Both the position numbers and the translations under genes were made by a program. Positions 1 to 9,491 of a DNA stretch of 64,000 nucleotides are shown one piece after another. Position 1 is the stretch's first letter. Every line of letters begins with the position of its first letter. The DNA is taken from NCBI RefSeq assembly GCF_014651935.1, contig NZ_BMXV01000009.1, forward strand, positions 1 through 64,000, written 5' to 3'. The DNA comes from Marinobacter zhanjiangensis (GTDB lineage: Bacteria; Pseudomonadota; Gammaproteobacteria; Pseudomonadales; Oleiphilaceae). The notes under the pieces were generated by a model. It was not told where the DNA came from. It made no database searches and saw nothing but the letters and a program-made list of their open reading frames with translations.

Positions 1-55
1 CCAGCGCCCACACGAATTACTTGGTCAACTTGTTAAAGAGCAGTGAGCCGAAGCT
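1..55 (-). promoter_or_regulatory. rRNA operon leader with boxA-like element
   Basis: Read on the minus strand, this stretch contains GCTCTTTAACAAG followed by a run resembling the conserved leader just upstream of 16S rRNA in gammaproteobacteria (boxA-type antitermination signal, then GTGTGGGCGC). The 16S gene itself would lie beyond the left edge, transcribed leftward. The assignment rests on resemblance to known leaders and on the two rRNA-type promoters just upstream. No mature rRNA is present in the window. Confidence 0.7.
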
Positions 56-69
56 CATCAAGGCCGCGT

Positions 70-97
70 ATTCTACATCAGATCGCCACCTTGTCAA
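70..97 (-). promoter_or_regulatory. rRNA promoter, proximal
   Basis: Minus strand: -35 TTGACA (92-97), 16-bp spacer, -10 TAGAAT (70-75), then a GC-rich discriminator (ACGCGG). A near-consensus -35 and a G/C discriminator are typical of stable-RNA promoters under ppGpp/DksA control. It reads toward the rRNA leader at the left edge. Confidence 0.75.
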
Positions 98-222
98 CGG
101 TTATTTTCGCGGTTTCTCAAATCGCTTCAACGAAGCCCTGTACCGAAAAACCTAATCCCAACAACCGTTTACTTCGCCTTCCCGGGGCGCCGTTGCCGGC
201 TTTCCCTGTCGAAGTGGGGCGC

Positions 223-250
223 ATTCTACAGCGATCTCACTTTCTGTCAA
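223..250 (-). promoter_or_regulatory. rRNA promoter, distal tandem copy
   Basis: Minus strand: -35 TTGACA (245-250), 16-bp spacer, -10 TAGAAT (223-228), then a GCGCCCC discriminator. The hexamers and spacer length match the proximal promoter 153 bp downstream, which gives a tandem promoter pair as in other rRNA operons. Confidence 0.7.
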
Positions 251-301
251 CGACGAACTCACAAAAAAGTTTCATTTTCTTTAACGGCACGAAATTGTTG
301 G

Positions 302-1501
302 TCAGTCCGTGATCAGAACCCTGGCAATCTTCTTTTTGCCCGCCTGCACGACAACATCCTCGCCAGCCTGGAACATGCGCTCATCTTTCAACTGCTGACC
401 ATCGACATAGACCGCCCCCCGTGCAAACACATCCTTTGCTGCCTTGCCCTGAGCCAGCCCCGCCTCTTTCAGCAGTGACACAATATGAACCTCGGAGCGA
501 TCGCCCAGGGCAACAGAGACCTCCGGGACATTCTCGGGTATCTCACCCAGACCAACCCGGTTGCCGGCAGACTTGTGCGCGCTGGCCGCGGCCTGCTCAT
601 CATGGAAACGGGTAATAATCTCTTCTGCCAGGATCTTCTTGTAGTCCTGGGGATTGTCTCCACCGTCCACGGCCCGGTGATATTCCTCAATTTCCGCCAG
701 GGGACGGAAGCTGAGCAATTCAAAATAGCGCCACAACAACTGGTCTGGAATGGAGAGCAACTTGGTGTACATCTCTCCCGGCGAATCACTCACCCCGACG
801 TAGTTACCCAGGGACTTGGACATTTTCTGCACCCCGTCCAGCCCCTCGAGGATCGGCATGGTCAGGATGGCCTGCGAATCCTGGCCGTAATGCTTCTGCA
901 GGATACGACCCATCAGCAGGTTGAACTTCTGATCGGTACCACCCAGCTCCACATCCGCTTCCAGCGCCACCGAGTCGTAGCCCTGCACCAGCGGGTAGAG
1001 AAATTCGTGGATGGCGATGGGCTGCTCGGCACGGTAACGCTTGTCGAAATCATCCCGCTCCAGCATCCGCGCCACGGTATACTGCCCCGCCAGGCGGATC
1101 ATATCGGCGGCCGTCAGCTTGTTCATCCAGTCGGAGTTGAACACGACGGTGGTTTTCTCCGGGTCCAGAATCCGGAACACCTGCTCTTTATAAGTAATCG
1201 CGTTCTGCCTTACCTGCTCCTCGGTCAACGGCGGCCGCGTGGCACTCTTGCCTGTCGGGTCGCCGATCATGCCGGTGAAGTCCCCGATCAGGAAGATGAT
1301 CTCGTGCCCAAGGTCCTGAAACTGGCGCAGCTTGTTAATGAGAACGGTGTGCCCGAGATGGAGATCCGGCGCGGTGGGATCAAACCCCGCTTTTATCTTC
1401 AGTGGACGCCCCTCACGGAGCTTTTCCACCAGAGATTCCTCGGGAATCAGTTCATCCACTCCACGCTTGATTATCGCCAGCGCCTCATCAACAGATGCCA
1501 T
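302..1501 (-). CDS. tyrS: Tyrosyl-tRNA synthetase (TyrZ/TyrS type)
   Basis: Charges tRNA-Tyr with tyrosine in the cytoplasm. The protein has the class I synthetase signatures: an HLGH form of HIGH near residue 45, and KMSKS about 230 residues in. A C-terminal S4-type RNA-binding segment ends the protein. The 399-residue length matches Pseudomonas TyrZ/TyrS rather than the longer E. coli enzyme. I chose ATG at 1501, which has AAGG close upstream, over ATG at 1522. A position beside an rRNA operon and next to an M23 peptidase and anmK reproduces the Pseudomonas tyrZ locus. It is transcribed toward the rRNA promoters, away from the peptidase gene. Confidence 0.95.
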   Translation of the reverse strand: MASVDEALAIIKRGVDELIPEESLVEKLREGRPLKIKAGFDPTAPDLHLGHTVLINKLRQFQDLGHEIIFLIGDFTGMIGDPTGKSATRPPLTEEQVRQNAITYKEQVFRILDPEKTTVVFNSDWMNKLTAADMIRLAGQYTVARMLERDDFDKRYRAEQPIAIHEFLYPLVQGYDSVALEADVELGGTDQKFNLLMGRILQKHYGQDSQAILTMPILEGLDGVQKMSKSLGNYVGVSDSPGEMYTKLLSIPDQLLWRYFELLSFRPLAEIEEYHRAVDGGDNPQDYKKILAEEIITRFHDEQAAASAHKSAGNRVGLGEIPENVPEVSVALGDRSEVHIVSLLKEAGLAQGKAAKDVFARGAVYVDGQQLKDERMFQAGEDVVVQAGKKKIARVLITD

Positions 1502-1783
1502 AAACCTTGAACCCCATAGCAAAAAACAGGTGGGTCCGTTACAGTCCTCAACAAAAGTAAGCTGAGCGTAACCGTAAACCCTGATACATTTGGATCGTTG
1601 CCGGTTTCCCGGCCCCGGAAAGTCGGGGATTATATCAGCCGAAACGGGAAAATCTGCCGTCAGACTTTTATTTCACTGTGACACCGCATGCTTTTTATAC
1701 GATTCGGCATGCTCTATACTTGAGTCACCACTTGAACCAGATCACACAAGCTACCGACGTAGCGACAAAAACAGGTTGTTAAC

Positions 1784-3214
1784 GTGATTAAAACCTTCCC
1801 CAAGAAACATTTAATTGCCGTTGCAGGTATCAGCCTCGTCGTGGGTTCAGTACTGGCACTCAGCCCCGGCGCTGGTGTTGAAGCCAAGCGCATGACCATC
1901 AGCCTGGACACCCCGGGCTCTGCAAGCTCCGCCCGTTCCGAGCCCGCTGAATCAGCGCCGGCGGACAACGCCGAAACAGAAGCCCCGGCGAACGAAGCCC
2001 CCCTGGTCACCGCATCTGCGCCGACAACATCAGAGGCAGCGCCGGTCGAAGAGGCAACCCAGCCGGCTGCACCGACTGAGCCCGAACTGGAATGGACCGA
2101 ATTCAAGGTTGAAAGCGGCGATACGCTGTCCACCCTGTTCAGCGAAGCCGGCTTCAACGATGGCCTGATGCTCTCCGTCATCCATGGCGAAGGCGAAGCC
2201 AACAAGCTGCAGCACCTTTACGCGGGTGAACAGGTGGCTTTCGGCACATCTGAGGAAGGCGAACTTGAAGCAGTGCGCCTTGAGCGCAACCGGCTCGAAT
2301 CTCTGGTTATCGAACGTACCGAGGATGGCTACGCAGGCGAAGTGGTCATACGCGAGCCGGAGCCGCGGCTGGCTTTCGCCTCCGGTGAAATTCAGGGCTC
2401 GCTCTACCTGGCAGGCAAAGAGGCCGGGCTTGATGATCGAATCACCATGGAACTGGCCGGCATCTTTGGTTGGGATATCGACTTCGTTTATGACATCCGC
2501 AAGGGCGACAGCTTTGAGGTAGTCTACGAAGAGCTTTATCTGGATGGCGAAAAAGTCGATGACGGCAACATCGTCGCTGCCCGGTTCATGAATCGTGGTC
2601 GCGAAGTGGTCGCGCTTCATTACACCGACACCGAAGGTGACAGTGACTACTACACCCCCGACGGCAACAGCATGCGTAAGGCTTTCCTGCGCACGCCCAT
2701 CAATGCCCGCATCTCGTCACCGTTCAACCTGCAGCGCCGCCATCCCGTGCTGGACGTGGTCCGCCCTCATGAAGGCACCGATTATGCCGCCCCGGTCGGC
2801 ACGCCCATCAAGGCAGCCGGCGATGGCCGGGTCTCCTTTGCCGGATGGAAGGGTGGCTACGGCCGCACAGTGGTGCTGACCCATGGCGACAACATCACCA
2901 CCCTTTACGCCCATATGAGCAAACTTGGCAAGGGTATCAGCAGCGGCACCCGCGTGGAGCAGGGCCAGACCGTCGGTCATGTCGGCGCATCCGGCATGGT
3001 GACCGGGGCTCATCTGCACTATGAATTCCGGGTGAATGGCGTGGCGCGAAACTCCCGCACCATCGACCTGCCGGAAGCCAATCCGGTACCGGAGACTGAG
3101 CTGGCCCGCTTCAAGGCAGCTACCCAGCAGCAGATTGCCCAGCTGAATACGCTCGGCGAAGGTTACCGCCAGATCGCCATGGCCGAGGACGCCATCGCCA
3201 ACGAAGAGCAGTAA
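1784..3214 (+). CDS. M23 peptidoglycan endopeptidase, MepM/YebA-like
   Basis: Probable periplasmic DD-endopeptidase that cleaves peptide cross-links in peptidoglycan. An N-terminal hydrophobic segment (about residues 9-27) looks like a signal anchor. A low-complexity Ala/Pro/Glu linker follows, then a LysM/OapA-like region around 105-190 (motif SGDTLSTLF). The C-terminal lysostaphin-type domain has the zinc motifs H329-x3-D333 and H410-x-H412. The start is GTG at 1784 with only a weak ribosome site. The stop lies 3 bases before anmK, so muropeptide release and recycling genes are probably co-transcribed. The homologue in Pseudomonas sits in the same place between tyrZ and anmK. Confidence 0.9.
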   Translation: MIKTFPKKHLIAVAGISLVVGSVLALSPGAGVEAKRMTISLDTPGSASSARSEPAESAPADNAETEAPANEAPLVTASAPTTSEAAPVEEATQPAAPTEPELEWTEFKVESGDTLSTLFSEAGFNDGLMLSVIHGEGEANKLQHLYAGEQVAFGTSEEGELEAVRLERNRLESLVIERTEDGYAGEVVIREPEPRLAFASGEIQGSLYLAGKEAGLDDRITMELAGIFGWDIDFVYDIRKGDSFEVVYEELYLDGEKVDDGNIVAARFMNRGREVVALHYTDTEGDSDYYTPDGNSMRKAFLRTPINARISSPFNLQRRHPVLDVVRPHEGTDYAAPVGTPIKAAGDGRVSFAGWKGGYGRTVVLTHGDNITTLYAHMSKLGKGISSGTRVEQGQTVGHVGASGMVTGAHLHYEFRVNGVARNSRTIDLPEANPVPETELARFKAATQQQIAQLNTLGEGYRQIAMAEDAIANEEQ

Positions 3215-3217
3215 ACC

Positions 3218-4321
3218 ATGCCCCTCTACATCGGCCTCATGTCAGGCACCAGCATGGACGGCATCGACGCCGCGCTGGTTGACCTGGATGAGGCCGGTGG
3301 GGCGACCCTGGTCGCCACCCATACCGAACCTTTCCCGGACTCTCTCTACCGTTCCATTGTCAGCCTCAGCCAGAATCATGGCACCCCGGACAATCTCGGC
3401 CACTGCGACCGGGCCCTTGGCGAATGCTTTGCCACCGCCACTCTGAACCTTCTCGAAACAGCCGGCCACCGGGGTTCGGTTGTCGCCATTGGTAGCCATG
3501 GCCAGACCATCCGCCATCAGCCTCAGGGCGAGCATCCGTTTTCACTGCAGCTTGGCGACCCAAATGTCATTGCCGAACGCACCGGTATCACCACAGTGGC
3601 CGACTTCCGGCGGCGTGACATGGCAGCGGGCGGCCAGGGTGCGCCTCTGGTCCCCGCATTTCATCATGCTGTGTTTGCCTCCCCGCTGGAGCACCGGGTA
3701 CTCCTGAACATCGGAGGCATTGCCAACATCAGCTGGCTTCCGGCCGGCGGCGCCGGTGCTTCGGGGGGCTTTGACACCGGCCCCGGCAACGGCTTGATGG
3801 ACGCCTGGTGCCAGCGCCATACCGGCCGTGCCTATGATGAAAACGGTCGCTGGGCACACAGCGGCAAGGTGGTGACACCACTGCTCGACCGGTTGCTGGC
3901 CGAACCCTATTTTTCGCTGCCGGCCCCCAAAAGTACCGGCAAGGAACTGTTCAATCTGGACTGGCTGGATGCCCGGCTGAGCAGGGAGGCGGAATATGCC
4001 CCGGGGGACGTACAGAGAACATTGCTGGAATTGACCGCCCGGTCCATTGCCGGGGCGTTGCCCACAGAGCGACCGTTGAGGCTGTACGTGTGCGGCGGTG
4101 GAGCGCTGAACAGCACATTGATGTTACGACTGAGGGAGCTGCTCGAGCCACAACATGTGCACGTTGCCACCACCGGGGAACTTGGTATCGACCCCCAATG
4201 GGTTGAGGCAGCGGCTTTCGCCTGGCTGGCAAGGCAGACCATGGAAGGGCTGGCCGGTAACGTGCCTGGGGTTACCGGCGCCACTGGTCCCAGAGTACTG
4301 GGCGCAATCTACCCGGGATAA
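3218..4321 (+). CDS. anmK: Anhydro-N-acetylmuramic acid kinase
   Basis: Phosphorylates and opens 1,6-anhydro-MurNAc during cell-wall recycling, giving MurNAc-6-phosphate. The N-terminus GLMSGTSMDGIDAAL is the phosphate-binding signature of the AnmK family. The internal GGIANIS and FDTGPGN motifs and the 367-residue length are typical. It lies 3 bp after the M23 peptidase gene, which suggests one transcript. The gene ends 7 bp before the convergent erpA stop, with no obvious terminator between them. Confidence 0.95.
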   Translation: MPLYIGLMSGTSMDGIDAALVDLDEAGGATLVATHTEPFPDSLYRSIVSLSQNHGTPDNLGHCDRALGECFATATLNLLETAGHRGSVVAIGSHGQTIRHQPQGEHPFSLQLGDPNVIAERTGITTVADFRRRDMAAGGQGAPLVPAFHHAVFASPLEHRVLLNIGGIANISWLPAGGAGASGGFDTGPGNGLMDAWCQRHTGRAYDENGRWAHSGKVVTPLLDRLLAEPYFSLPAPKSTGKELFNLDWLDARLSREAEYAPGDVQRTLLELTARSIAGALPTERPLRLYVCGGGALNSTLMLRLRELLEPQHVHVATTGELGIDPQWVEAAAFAWLARQTMEGLAGNVPGVTGATGPRVLGAIYPG

Positions 4322-4328
4322 GCAGACA

Positions 4329-4682
4329 TCAGATAGCGAATGAGGAGCCGCAGCCGCAGGTAGACGTGGCGTTGGGGTTCTGGACCACGAACTGGGAACC
4401 CTGCAGACCTTCCTGATAATCAACGGTGGCCCCCACCAGATACTGATAGCTCATGGGATCTACCAGCAGGGTAACGCCGTCCCGCTCAACCGCAGTGTCT
4501 TCGTCCTCCTGACTGTCGTCGAAGGAAAAACCGTACTGGAAGCCGGAACAGCCTCCACCGGTGACAAAGACCCGCAGCCTGAGATCGGGGTTACCCTCGT
4601 CCTCAACGAGTTCTCTCACCTTGGCAACCGCGTTATCACTGAAAAACAGCGGTACGGCTATCTGTTCCTGGACTGCGCTCAA
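4329..4682 (-). CDS. erpA: Iron-sulfur cluster insertion protein ErpA
   Basis: A-type carrier that delivers 4Fe-4S clusters to essential apoproteins such as the isoprenoid enzyme IspG. All three cluster ligands are visible: C45 in [10 protein letters not shown], and C109 and C111 in the C-terminal STCGCGSSF motif. The length is 117 residues, as expected. It is transcribed convergently to anmK and in the same direction as the bactofilin/argC group, whose Pseudomonas counterparts occupy the same order. Confidence 0.97.
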   Translation of the reverse strand: MSAVQEQIAVPLFFSDNAVAKVRELVEDEGNPDLRLRVFVTGGGCSGFQYGFSFDDSQEDEDTAVERDGVTLLVDPMSYQYLVGATVDYQEGLQGSQFVVQNPNATSTCGCGSSFAI

Positions 4683-4742
4683 TTCTGCCTCCCGACATCA
4701 TGTTGATGATGCCATTATGGTATTCCCGAGTAATTTGATCAA

Positions 4743-5249
4743 CTATTCTGCAACCTTTCGCTCATCGATAGGTATGGCACCGGGTTCGCCGGGGCTGTCT
4801 TCCGGCAGGTCTGCACCATTACGCTCCACCGGCTGGGATTCTCCGGGGCCGGACAGTCGCCGTGGCAGGGTATCAGGGTCCGTGCTGTGGACCATATTGC
4901 CGTTTACCGAGGCACCTGCCTCCATTTCGATCAGGTTGTAATAGACGTTACCGGTAATGGCGGCTTTTCCGGCCAGTTCAAGGTGCGCCAGCGCATATAC
5001 ATCACCCTTCACCGTACCATTGATGACGATGTTGGGGGCGACAATATCGCCCTCCACTTCGCCGCACTCCGAAAGCCGTAGCAGTGCACTGTCGGCCTGC
5101 TCTTCCGATACCACGCTCCCCTTGACCCGACCATCAATATGCAGGCCTCCGGTGAAGTGAATGTCACCCTCCACCCGGGTTTTCGCCGATATCAGGGTAT
5201 CGAAACGGCCATGTGGACGCCTGGCTTTCTGTTTTTTCTTGCTGAACAT
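4743..5249 (-). CDS. Bactofilin (polymer-forming cytoskeletal protein)
   Basis: 168 residues. A short basic N-terminus (MFSKKKQKARR) is followed by a right-handed beta-helix type core rich in G-x-I/V-x-G repeats (for example GGLHIDGRVKG and PNIVINGTVKGD), the hallmark of bactofilins (DUF583). The C-terminus is a disordered Pro/Glu-rich tail. Such proteins form nucleotide-free filaments on the inner face of the membrane and help localise cell-wall enzymes. The start ATG at 5249 has GGAGAATT upstream and lies 1 bp after the stop of the upstream gene, so the two are co-translated. The reading frame stays open further upstream, but that part overlaps the neighbour and is not believed. Confidence 0.88.
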   Translation of the reverse strand: MFSKKKQKARRPHGRFDTLISAKTRVEGDIHFTGGLHIDGRVKGSVVSEEQADSALLRLSECGEVEGDIVAPNIVINGTVKGDVYALAHLELAGKAAITGNVYYNLIEMEAGASVNGNMVHSTDPDTLPRRLSGPGESQPVERNGADLPEDSPGEPGAIPIDERKVAE

Positions 5250-5250
5250 A

Positions 5251-5991
5251 TCAATTCTCCGCGAGCTGCCGCCACTCGAAGGTACGCTCCGCCTGTGAGG
5301 CCTTGCTCCCTTCCGCCTTGGCAACCACCTGAACTTCATAGGGTTCAAAATTGTCAGGCAAGGCCAGCGTCCCTTCCACGTCCTGGAAATAGCGGAAGCG
5401 GAAGCGGACGCCCAGGTCCTCGACATCCTCTGACAGGTCCCTCAGGGGGATGACTTCCTGTTCACCTTCCTGCTCCCCTATGATATTCACTGCCACCAGG
5501 CCCGAAATGTAGCTTTTGTTGTCACCTACCTGCGTCAGCACCAGCTTGAAATCGTATCGCCCCTCGCCACGCACGTCTCTGAGCGACAGTTGGTCCACCT
5601 GCAGGCCCTTACTGGCTTCCGAGGGTGCCATAATATTTCGGTAAAAAGTGAGATCCGCTTCCAGATTGGCGATTGTCGATTCCAGGTCGGCAATGGAGTC
5701 TCGGGCAGTAATCAGGGCCTGGGCGTCGATCGCCCGGGTCCGCTCAAGACGGACCTTCTCCTGTCGGACCTCGTCATACTCCGCCTTGACCGCTGAAAGC
5801 TCCCGGGCCAGTGAGGGCCGGGTCTGGACCACGTCCTCGATACGGTAACCACCCTGGGACCAGCCCACACCATAGCCGACAAGGCCGCTCAGCAGGCACA
5901 ACACCAACACCCCCACCACCCGGTAGGGGCGCGGTTTGCGCCGCTTCGGCACGATAACGAACTCTTCCTGGGGATTCCGCGTTTCAGCCAA
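5251..5991 (-). CDS. DUF6776-family inner-membrane coiled-coil protein
   Basis: Function unknown. After a basic N-terminus there is one transmembrane helix (about residues 25-45), then a coiled coil (about 55-115) rich in Glu/Arg/Leu heptads, then a mixed beta domain of about 120 residues. A bitopic protein with a periplasmic domain is the simplest reading. The start is TTG at 5991, chosen because CCGGAGG lies 8 bp upstream and no better in-frame start exists. It is always beside the bactofilin gene in this context (Pseudomonas PA0663-like), so a joint role in envelope organisation is plausible but not shown. Confidence 0.8.
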   Translation of the reverse strand: MAETRNPQEEFVIVPKRRKPRPYRVVGVLVLCLLSGLVGYGVGWSQGGYRIEDVVQTRPSLARELSAVKAEYDEVRQEKVRLERTRAIDAQALITARDSIADLESTIANLEADLTFYRNIMAPSEASKGLQVDQLSLRDVRGEGRYDFKLVLTQVGDNKSYISGLVAVNIIGEQEGEQEVIPLRDLSEDVEDLGVRFRFRYFQDVEGTLALPDNFEPYEVQVVAKAEGSKASQAERTFEWRQLAEN

Positions 5992-6021
5992 GGGGAAAGC
6001 CTCCGGCGGCCAGCAACAGGA

Positions 6022-7059
6022 TCATGGCAGCAGAGCGGGTGCCTGCAGGCCAGTCCGCTCGTCAAAACCAAACATGATGTTCATGTTCTGGACGGCCTGC
6101 CCGGCAGCCCCCTTGACCAGATTGTCGATAACCGAGCTGACAATTACGACGGGGCTGTCCTCCTGCCTGTGCAGCGACATACGACAGGTATTCTCGCCCC
6201 GGACACTGCGGGTTTCCGGGTGGTTGCCAAAGGGCATCACATCCACGAACGGCTCGTCACGGTACCGGTCCTCGAACAGGTCCTGCAGACGACCAAAGTC
6301 TTCCGGGTTTTCCAGCTCGGCATACAGGGTGGCTTCAATCCCGCGGACCATGGGTACCAGGTGGGGCACAAAGCTGATACCTACCTTGCCGCCGGCCGCC
6401 TGCTCCAGCCCCTGGCGGATTTCAGGCAGGTGCCGGTGGCCGGAGGCACCGTAGGCCTTGAAGCTTTCGCCCACTTCGCCATGGAGCATGCCGATCTTGC
6501 CCTGGCGGCCGGCACCACTGGCACCGGATTTGGCGTCCGCCACCAGATGACCAGTGCGCACCAGGCCGCTTTCCAGCAGCGGCAGGAAGCCCAGCTGAAC
6601 GGCAGTGGGGTAGCAGCCGGGGTTTGCCACCAGTTGCGCCTTGCGTATGGCCTCGCGGGCAACCTCCGGCAGACCGTACACCGCCTTTTCAGCCCACTCC
6701 GCCGTGTCATGAGGCATACCGTACCAGCGCGCCCATACGTCAAGATCCTTGATGCGGAAGTCGGCAGACAGGTCGACAATGCGAACGCCCCTGGCCAGCA
6801 GCTCCGGGGCCATGCGCATGGCCACACCGTGGGGCGTGGCGAAAAATACCAGGTCACAGCGGGCCAGCACGTCCACATCCGGTTCGGTGAACACCAGGTC
6901 GTAGTAGCCACGGAGATTGGTGTACATGTCGGCAACGGCCATACCGGCTTCCGAGCGGGAGGTTATACAGGAAACCTCCACCTCCGGATGCATGGCCAGA
7001 ATTCTGAGCAATTCGACCCCCGTGTAGCCTGTGCCACCGACAATACCTGCTTTAATCAC
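6022..7059 (-). CDS. argC: N-acetyl-gamma-glutamyl-phosphate reductase
   Basis: Third step of arginine biosynthesis: NADPH-dependent reduction of N-acetylglutamyl-phosphate. The Rossmann motif [14 protein letters not shown] opens the protein and the catalytic cysteine lies in NPGCYPTA. The start is GTG at 7059 with GGAGA 5 bp upstream. A longer ATG-initiated frame (to 7104) has no ribosome site and adds residues not found in the family. The length of 345 residues is typical. It is the first gene of the leftward argC/DUF6776/bactofilin group. Confidence 0.96.
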   Translation of the reverse strand: MIKAGIVGGTGYTGVELLRILAMHPEVEVSCITSRSEAGMAVADMYTNLRGYYDLVFTEPDVDVLARCDLVFFATPHGVAMRMAPELLARGVRIVDLSADFRIKDLDVWARWYGMPHDTAEWAEKAVYGLPEVAREAIRKAQLVANPGCYPTAVQLGFLPLLESGLVRTGHLVADAKSGASGAGRQGKIGMLHGEVGESFKAYGASGHRHLPEIRQGLEQAAGGKVGISFVPHLVPMVRGIEATLYAELENPEDFGRLQDLFEDRYRDEPFVDVMPFGNHPETRSVRGENTCRMSLHRQEDSPVVIVSSVIDNLVKGAAGQAVQNMNIMFGFDERTGLQAPALLP

Positions 7060-7256
7060 CGATCTCTCCTGTTTCTGAATAGGGTCCGATACGCGGAACC
7101 TCACCGCAGCCCGGACTGATCATTTGTGCGGTCAGTCTACCATGATAAACCAGTGTCTTATTGCAGCCGTGCCCGGGCTGGTTACAATGATCCACACCAC
7201 ACCGTATTGATGACACCGCCTGGTGCATGAAGGAGCCCGGTACCAATGGCGACACC

Positions 7257-9032
7257 ATGGGGAAGCTGAAAAAACAACTGAGCGACAACCTGTTTCCCAG
7301 GTTCCGTCGCCGTCTCGCCGGTGTCGATGCCCTGCCCCAGCTGGCGCTGCTGGGACTGCTGTCGGGTGTCGTAACAGGCGGCGTCATACTGTTGTTCCGT
7401 TTCGCTATTGAATGGCCCCTGAGCCACTTCCTCCCTGCCGGCAACGCCGAGAACTTCGAGGCATTGCACTGGCTGACCCGCGGCGCCCTGCCTCTGGCCG
7501 GCGCCCTGCTGCTCGGCCTGCTGCTGAACCAGCTGGTCAGCCGTGACCGCAAGGTCGGCGTGGTCCATGTCATGGAGCGCCTCAACTATCACCAGGGGTA
7601 CATTCCCCTGCGCAGCGCCATCATCCAGTTTATTACCGGCGTTACCACGGTGATTACAGGCCAGTCCGCCGGCCGGGAAGGGCCTGCAGTGCACCTGGGC
7701 GCCACCTTCTCCAGCCTGATGGGCCAGTATATGCGGCTGCCCAATAACAGCATCCGCACCCTGGTGGCCTGCGGGTGTGCCGCTGCCATATCGGCTTCCT
7801 TCAACACGCCCATTGCCGGTGTCATCTTCGCCATGGAGGTGGTGATGATGGAATACACCATCGCCGGCTTTACACCGATTATCCTGGCGGCTGTCACTTC
7901 CGCCATCATAACCCAGGCAGTCTATGGCGCCGAGCCGGCATTCTCGGTGCCGGCACTGACCATGAATTCGTTGCTGGAAATCCCCTGGATCATCGCCATG
8001 GCCATTGTTATCGGGGTGGCGGCTGCCGGTTTTATTCACCTACTGTCCTGGGCCAGCCGCTATCAACATCACTCGATCCTGTTGCGGCTCGGCGCCGCCG
8101 GTCTGTTGATGGTGCCATTTGCCATTCTGATCCCGGAAGTCATGGGCATCGGCTACGATACCGTGACCGGCGCCATTTACGGGCAGATCGGCTTCTGGCT
8201 GCTGCTGGGTGTTGGCGTCGGCAAGCTGCTGATTACGGCCCTGACCATTGGCCTGGGTATGCCCAGCGGCATTATCGGCCCCACGCTGTTCATCGGCGCC
8301 ACCCTCGGAGGCGCCCTGGGGCTGATTGGCGCAGCAGTGGCACCGACGGCGGCTTCCTCTGTGGGCTTCTACGCCATGCTGGGCATGGGCGCCATGATGG
8401 GCGCCGTATTGCAGGCCCCCCTGGCCGCATTGATGGCACTGATGGAGTTGACCCGTAACCCCAACATCATCCTGCCCGCCATGCTGATCATCACCACCTC
8501 CTCCCTGGTGACCAGCGAGGTGTTTGGCAAGAAGTCGGTATTCCTGACCATGCTCCAGAACCAGGGCCTGAGCTATCACAACTCCCCCATTGTCCAGGCC
8601 CTGAGGCGGGCGTCCGTGGGGGCGCTCATGGATCGCAGCGTTACCCGAACCGACCGGGAAATCACCCTGAGCGCTGCCCGCAAGCTGCTCAAGAACGAGC
8701 CCAAGTGGCTGGTGGTGGAAGGCAATAACGGCCCCACGGCGGTGCTGCCATCCGCCGATCTGGCCCGCTTCCTGGAACACCTGAAAAAGCGGGCAGCGGA
8801 GGACGACCGACCAATGCCCGAGGTGATCGACCTGATGGAAATGCCGGCGAACCGCCGGGACATCGCCCCCATCCAGTACCAGGCCACCCTGGAAGAGGCA
8901 CTGGACCAGTTCGAATCGTCACAGGCGCAAGCTCTCTACGTACAACGCCAGGTCGCACCGATGATCCAGCGGATCTATGGTGTCGTTCTTAAATCAGACA
9001 TCGAAAGTTACTACCAATACCGACGGAGCTGA
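7257..9032 (+). CDS. ClC-family chloride channel/transporter with CBS domains
   Basis: Polytopic inner-membrane protein of the voltage-gated chloride channel family. It shows the GREGPAVHLG motif (GxEGP filter loop) and the later GxPSGIIGPTLFIGA-type loop that form the anion pathway, with about ten hydrophobic helices up to residue ~430. The C-terminal ~140 residues look like a CBS pair. The classic GSGIP motif is not recognisable, which suggests the ClcB-like branch. The start is uncertain: ATG 7257 gives the family-like N-terminus (MGKLKKQL), while ATG 7227 adds ten residues. The AAGGAG at 7230 does not fit either start well. hemJ follows after 2 bp. Confidence 0.88.
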   Translation: MGKLKKQLSDNLFPRFRRRLAGVDALPQLALLGLLSGVVTGGVILLFRFAIEWPLSHFLPAGNAENFEALHWLTRGALPLAGALLLGLLLNQLVSRDRKVGVVHVMERLNYHQGYIPLRSAIIQFITGVTTVITGQSAGREGPAVHLGATFSSLMGQYMRLPNNSIRTLVACGCAAAISASFNTPIAGVIFAMEVVMMEYTIAGFTPIILAAVTSAIITQAVYGAEPAFSVPALTMNSLLEIPWIIAMAIVIGVAAAGFIHLLSWASRYQHHSILLRLGAAGLLMVPFAILIPEVMGIGYDTVTGAIYGQIGFWLLLGVGVGKLLITALTIGLGMPSGIIGPTLFIGATLGGALGLIGAAVAPTAASSVGFYAMLGMGAMMGAVLQAPLAALMALMELTRNPNIILPAMLIITTSSLVTSEVFGKKSVFLTMLQNQGLSYHNSPIVQALRRASVGALMDRSVTRTDREITLSAARKLLKNEPKWLVVEGNNGPTAVLPSADLARFLEHLKKRAAEDDRPMPEVIDLMEMPANRRDIAPIQYQATLEEALDQFESSQAQALYVQRQVAPMIQRIYGVVLKSDIESYYQYRRS

Positions 9033-9034
9033 CC

Positions 9035-9457
9035 ATGCTTTGGGTAAAAGCCCTGCATATTATTTCACTGGTGTGCTGGTTCGCCGGCATCTTCTACCTG
9101 CCGCGCCTGTTCGTTTACCACGCTGCCTGCGACGACCAGCCCGGGCGTGAACGCTTCAAGGTCATGGAGCGCAAGCTGTACCGGGGCATTACCACACCCT
9201 CCATGATTGCCACGGTGGTCTTCGGTGTGTGGCTGTTGAGTTACAATGTGTCAGGCTATTTCAGTCAGGGCTGGCTTCACGCCAAGCTGGCACTGGTGGC
9301 CCTGCTGCTTGTCTACCACTTCTATTGCGGCTATCTGGTGAAGGTGTTCCGGGACGACCGGAACCACCGCAGCCATGTGTTCTATCGCTGGTTCAATGAG
9401 TTGCCGGTACTGGCACTGGTTGCCATCGTGATCCTCGCCGTCGTCAAACCCTTCTGA
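9035..9457 (+). CDS. hemJ: Protoporphyrinogen IX oxidase HemJ
   Basis: Small integral membrane protein (140 residues, four predicted helices) of the HemJ/UPF0093 family, which oxidises protoporphyrinogen IX to protoporphyrin IX in haem synthesis. The N-terminal pattern LWVKALHIISLVCWFAGIFY with its conserved histidine, and the PRLFVYHA segment after helix 1, are characteristic. It lies 2 bp after the ClC gene, and its TGA overlaps the AGGAGG ribosome site that probably serves thiD. hemL is also nearby, although separated by thiamine genes. Confidence 0.9.
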   Translation: MLWVKALHIISLVCWFAGIFYLPRLFVYHAACDDQPGRERFKVMERKLYRGITTPSMIATVVFGVWLLSYNVSGYFSQGWLHAKLALVALLLVYHFYCGYLVKVFRDDRNHRSHVFYRWFNELPVLALVAIVILAVVKPF

Positions 9458-9491
9458 GGAGGTCGCTATCAAACTTCATCAACGCCCTCAT

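Noticed and set aside
485..1510. Long plus-strand frame opposite tyrS (341 codons)
   Set aside because: Fully antisense to a gene with intact synthetase motifs, no ribosome site, composition of a shadow frame in GC-rich DNA.
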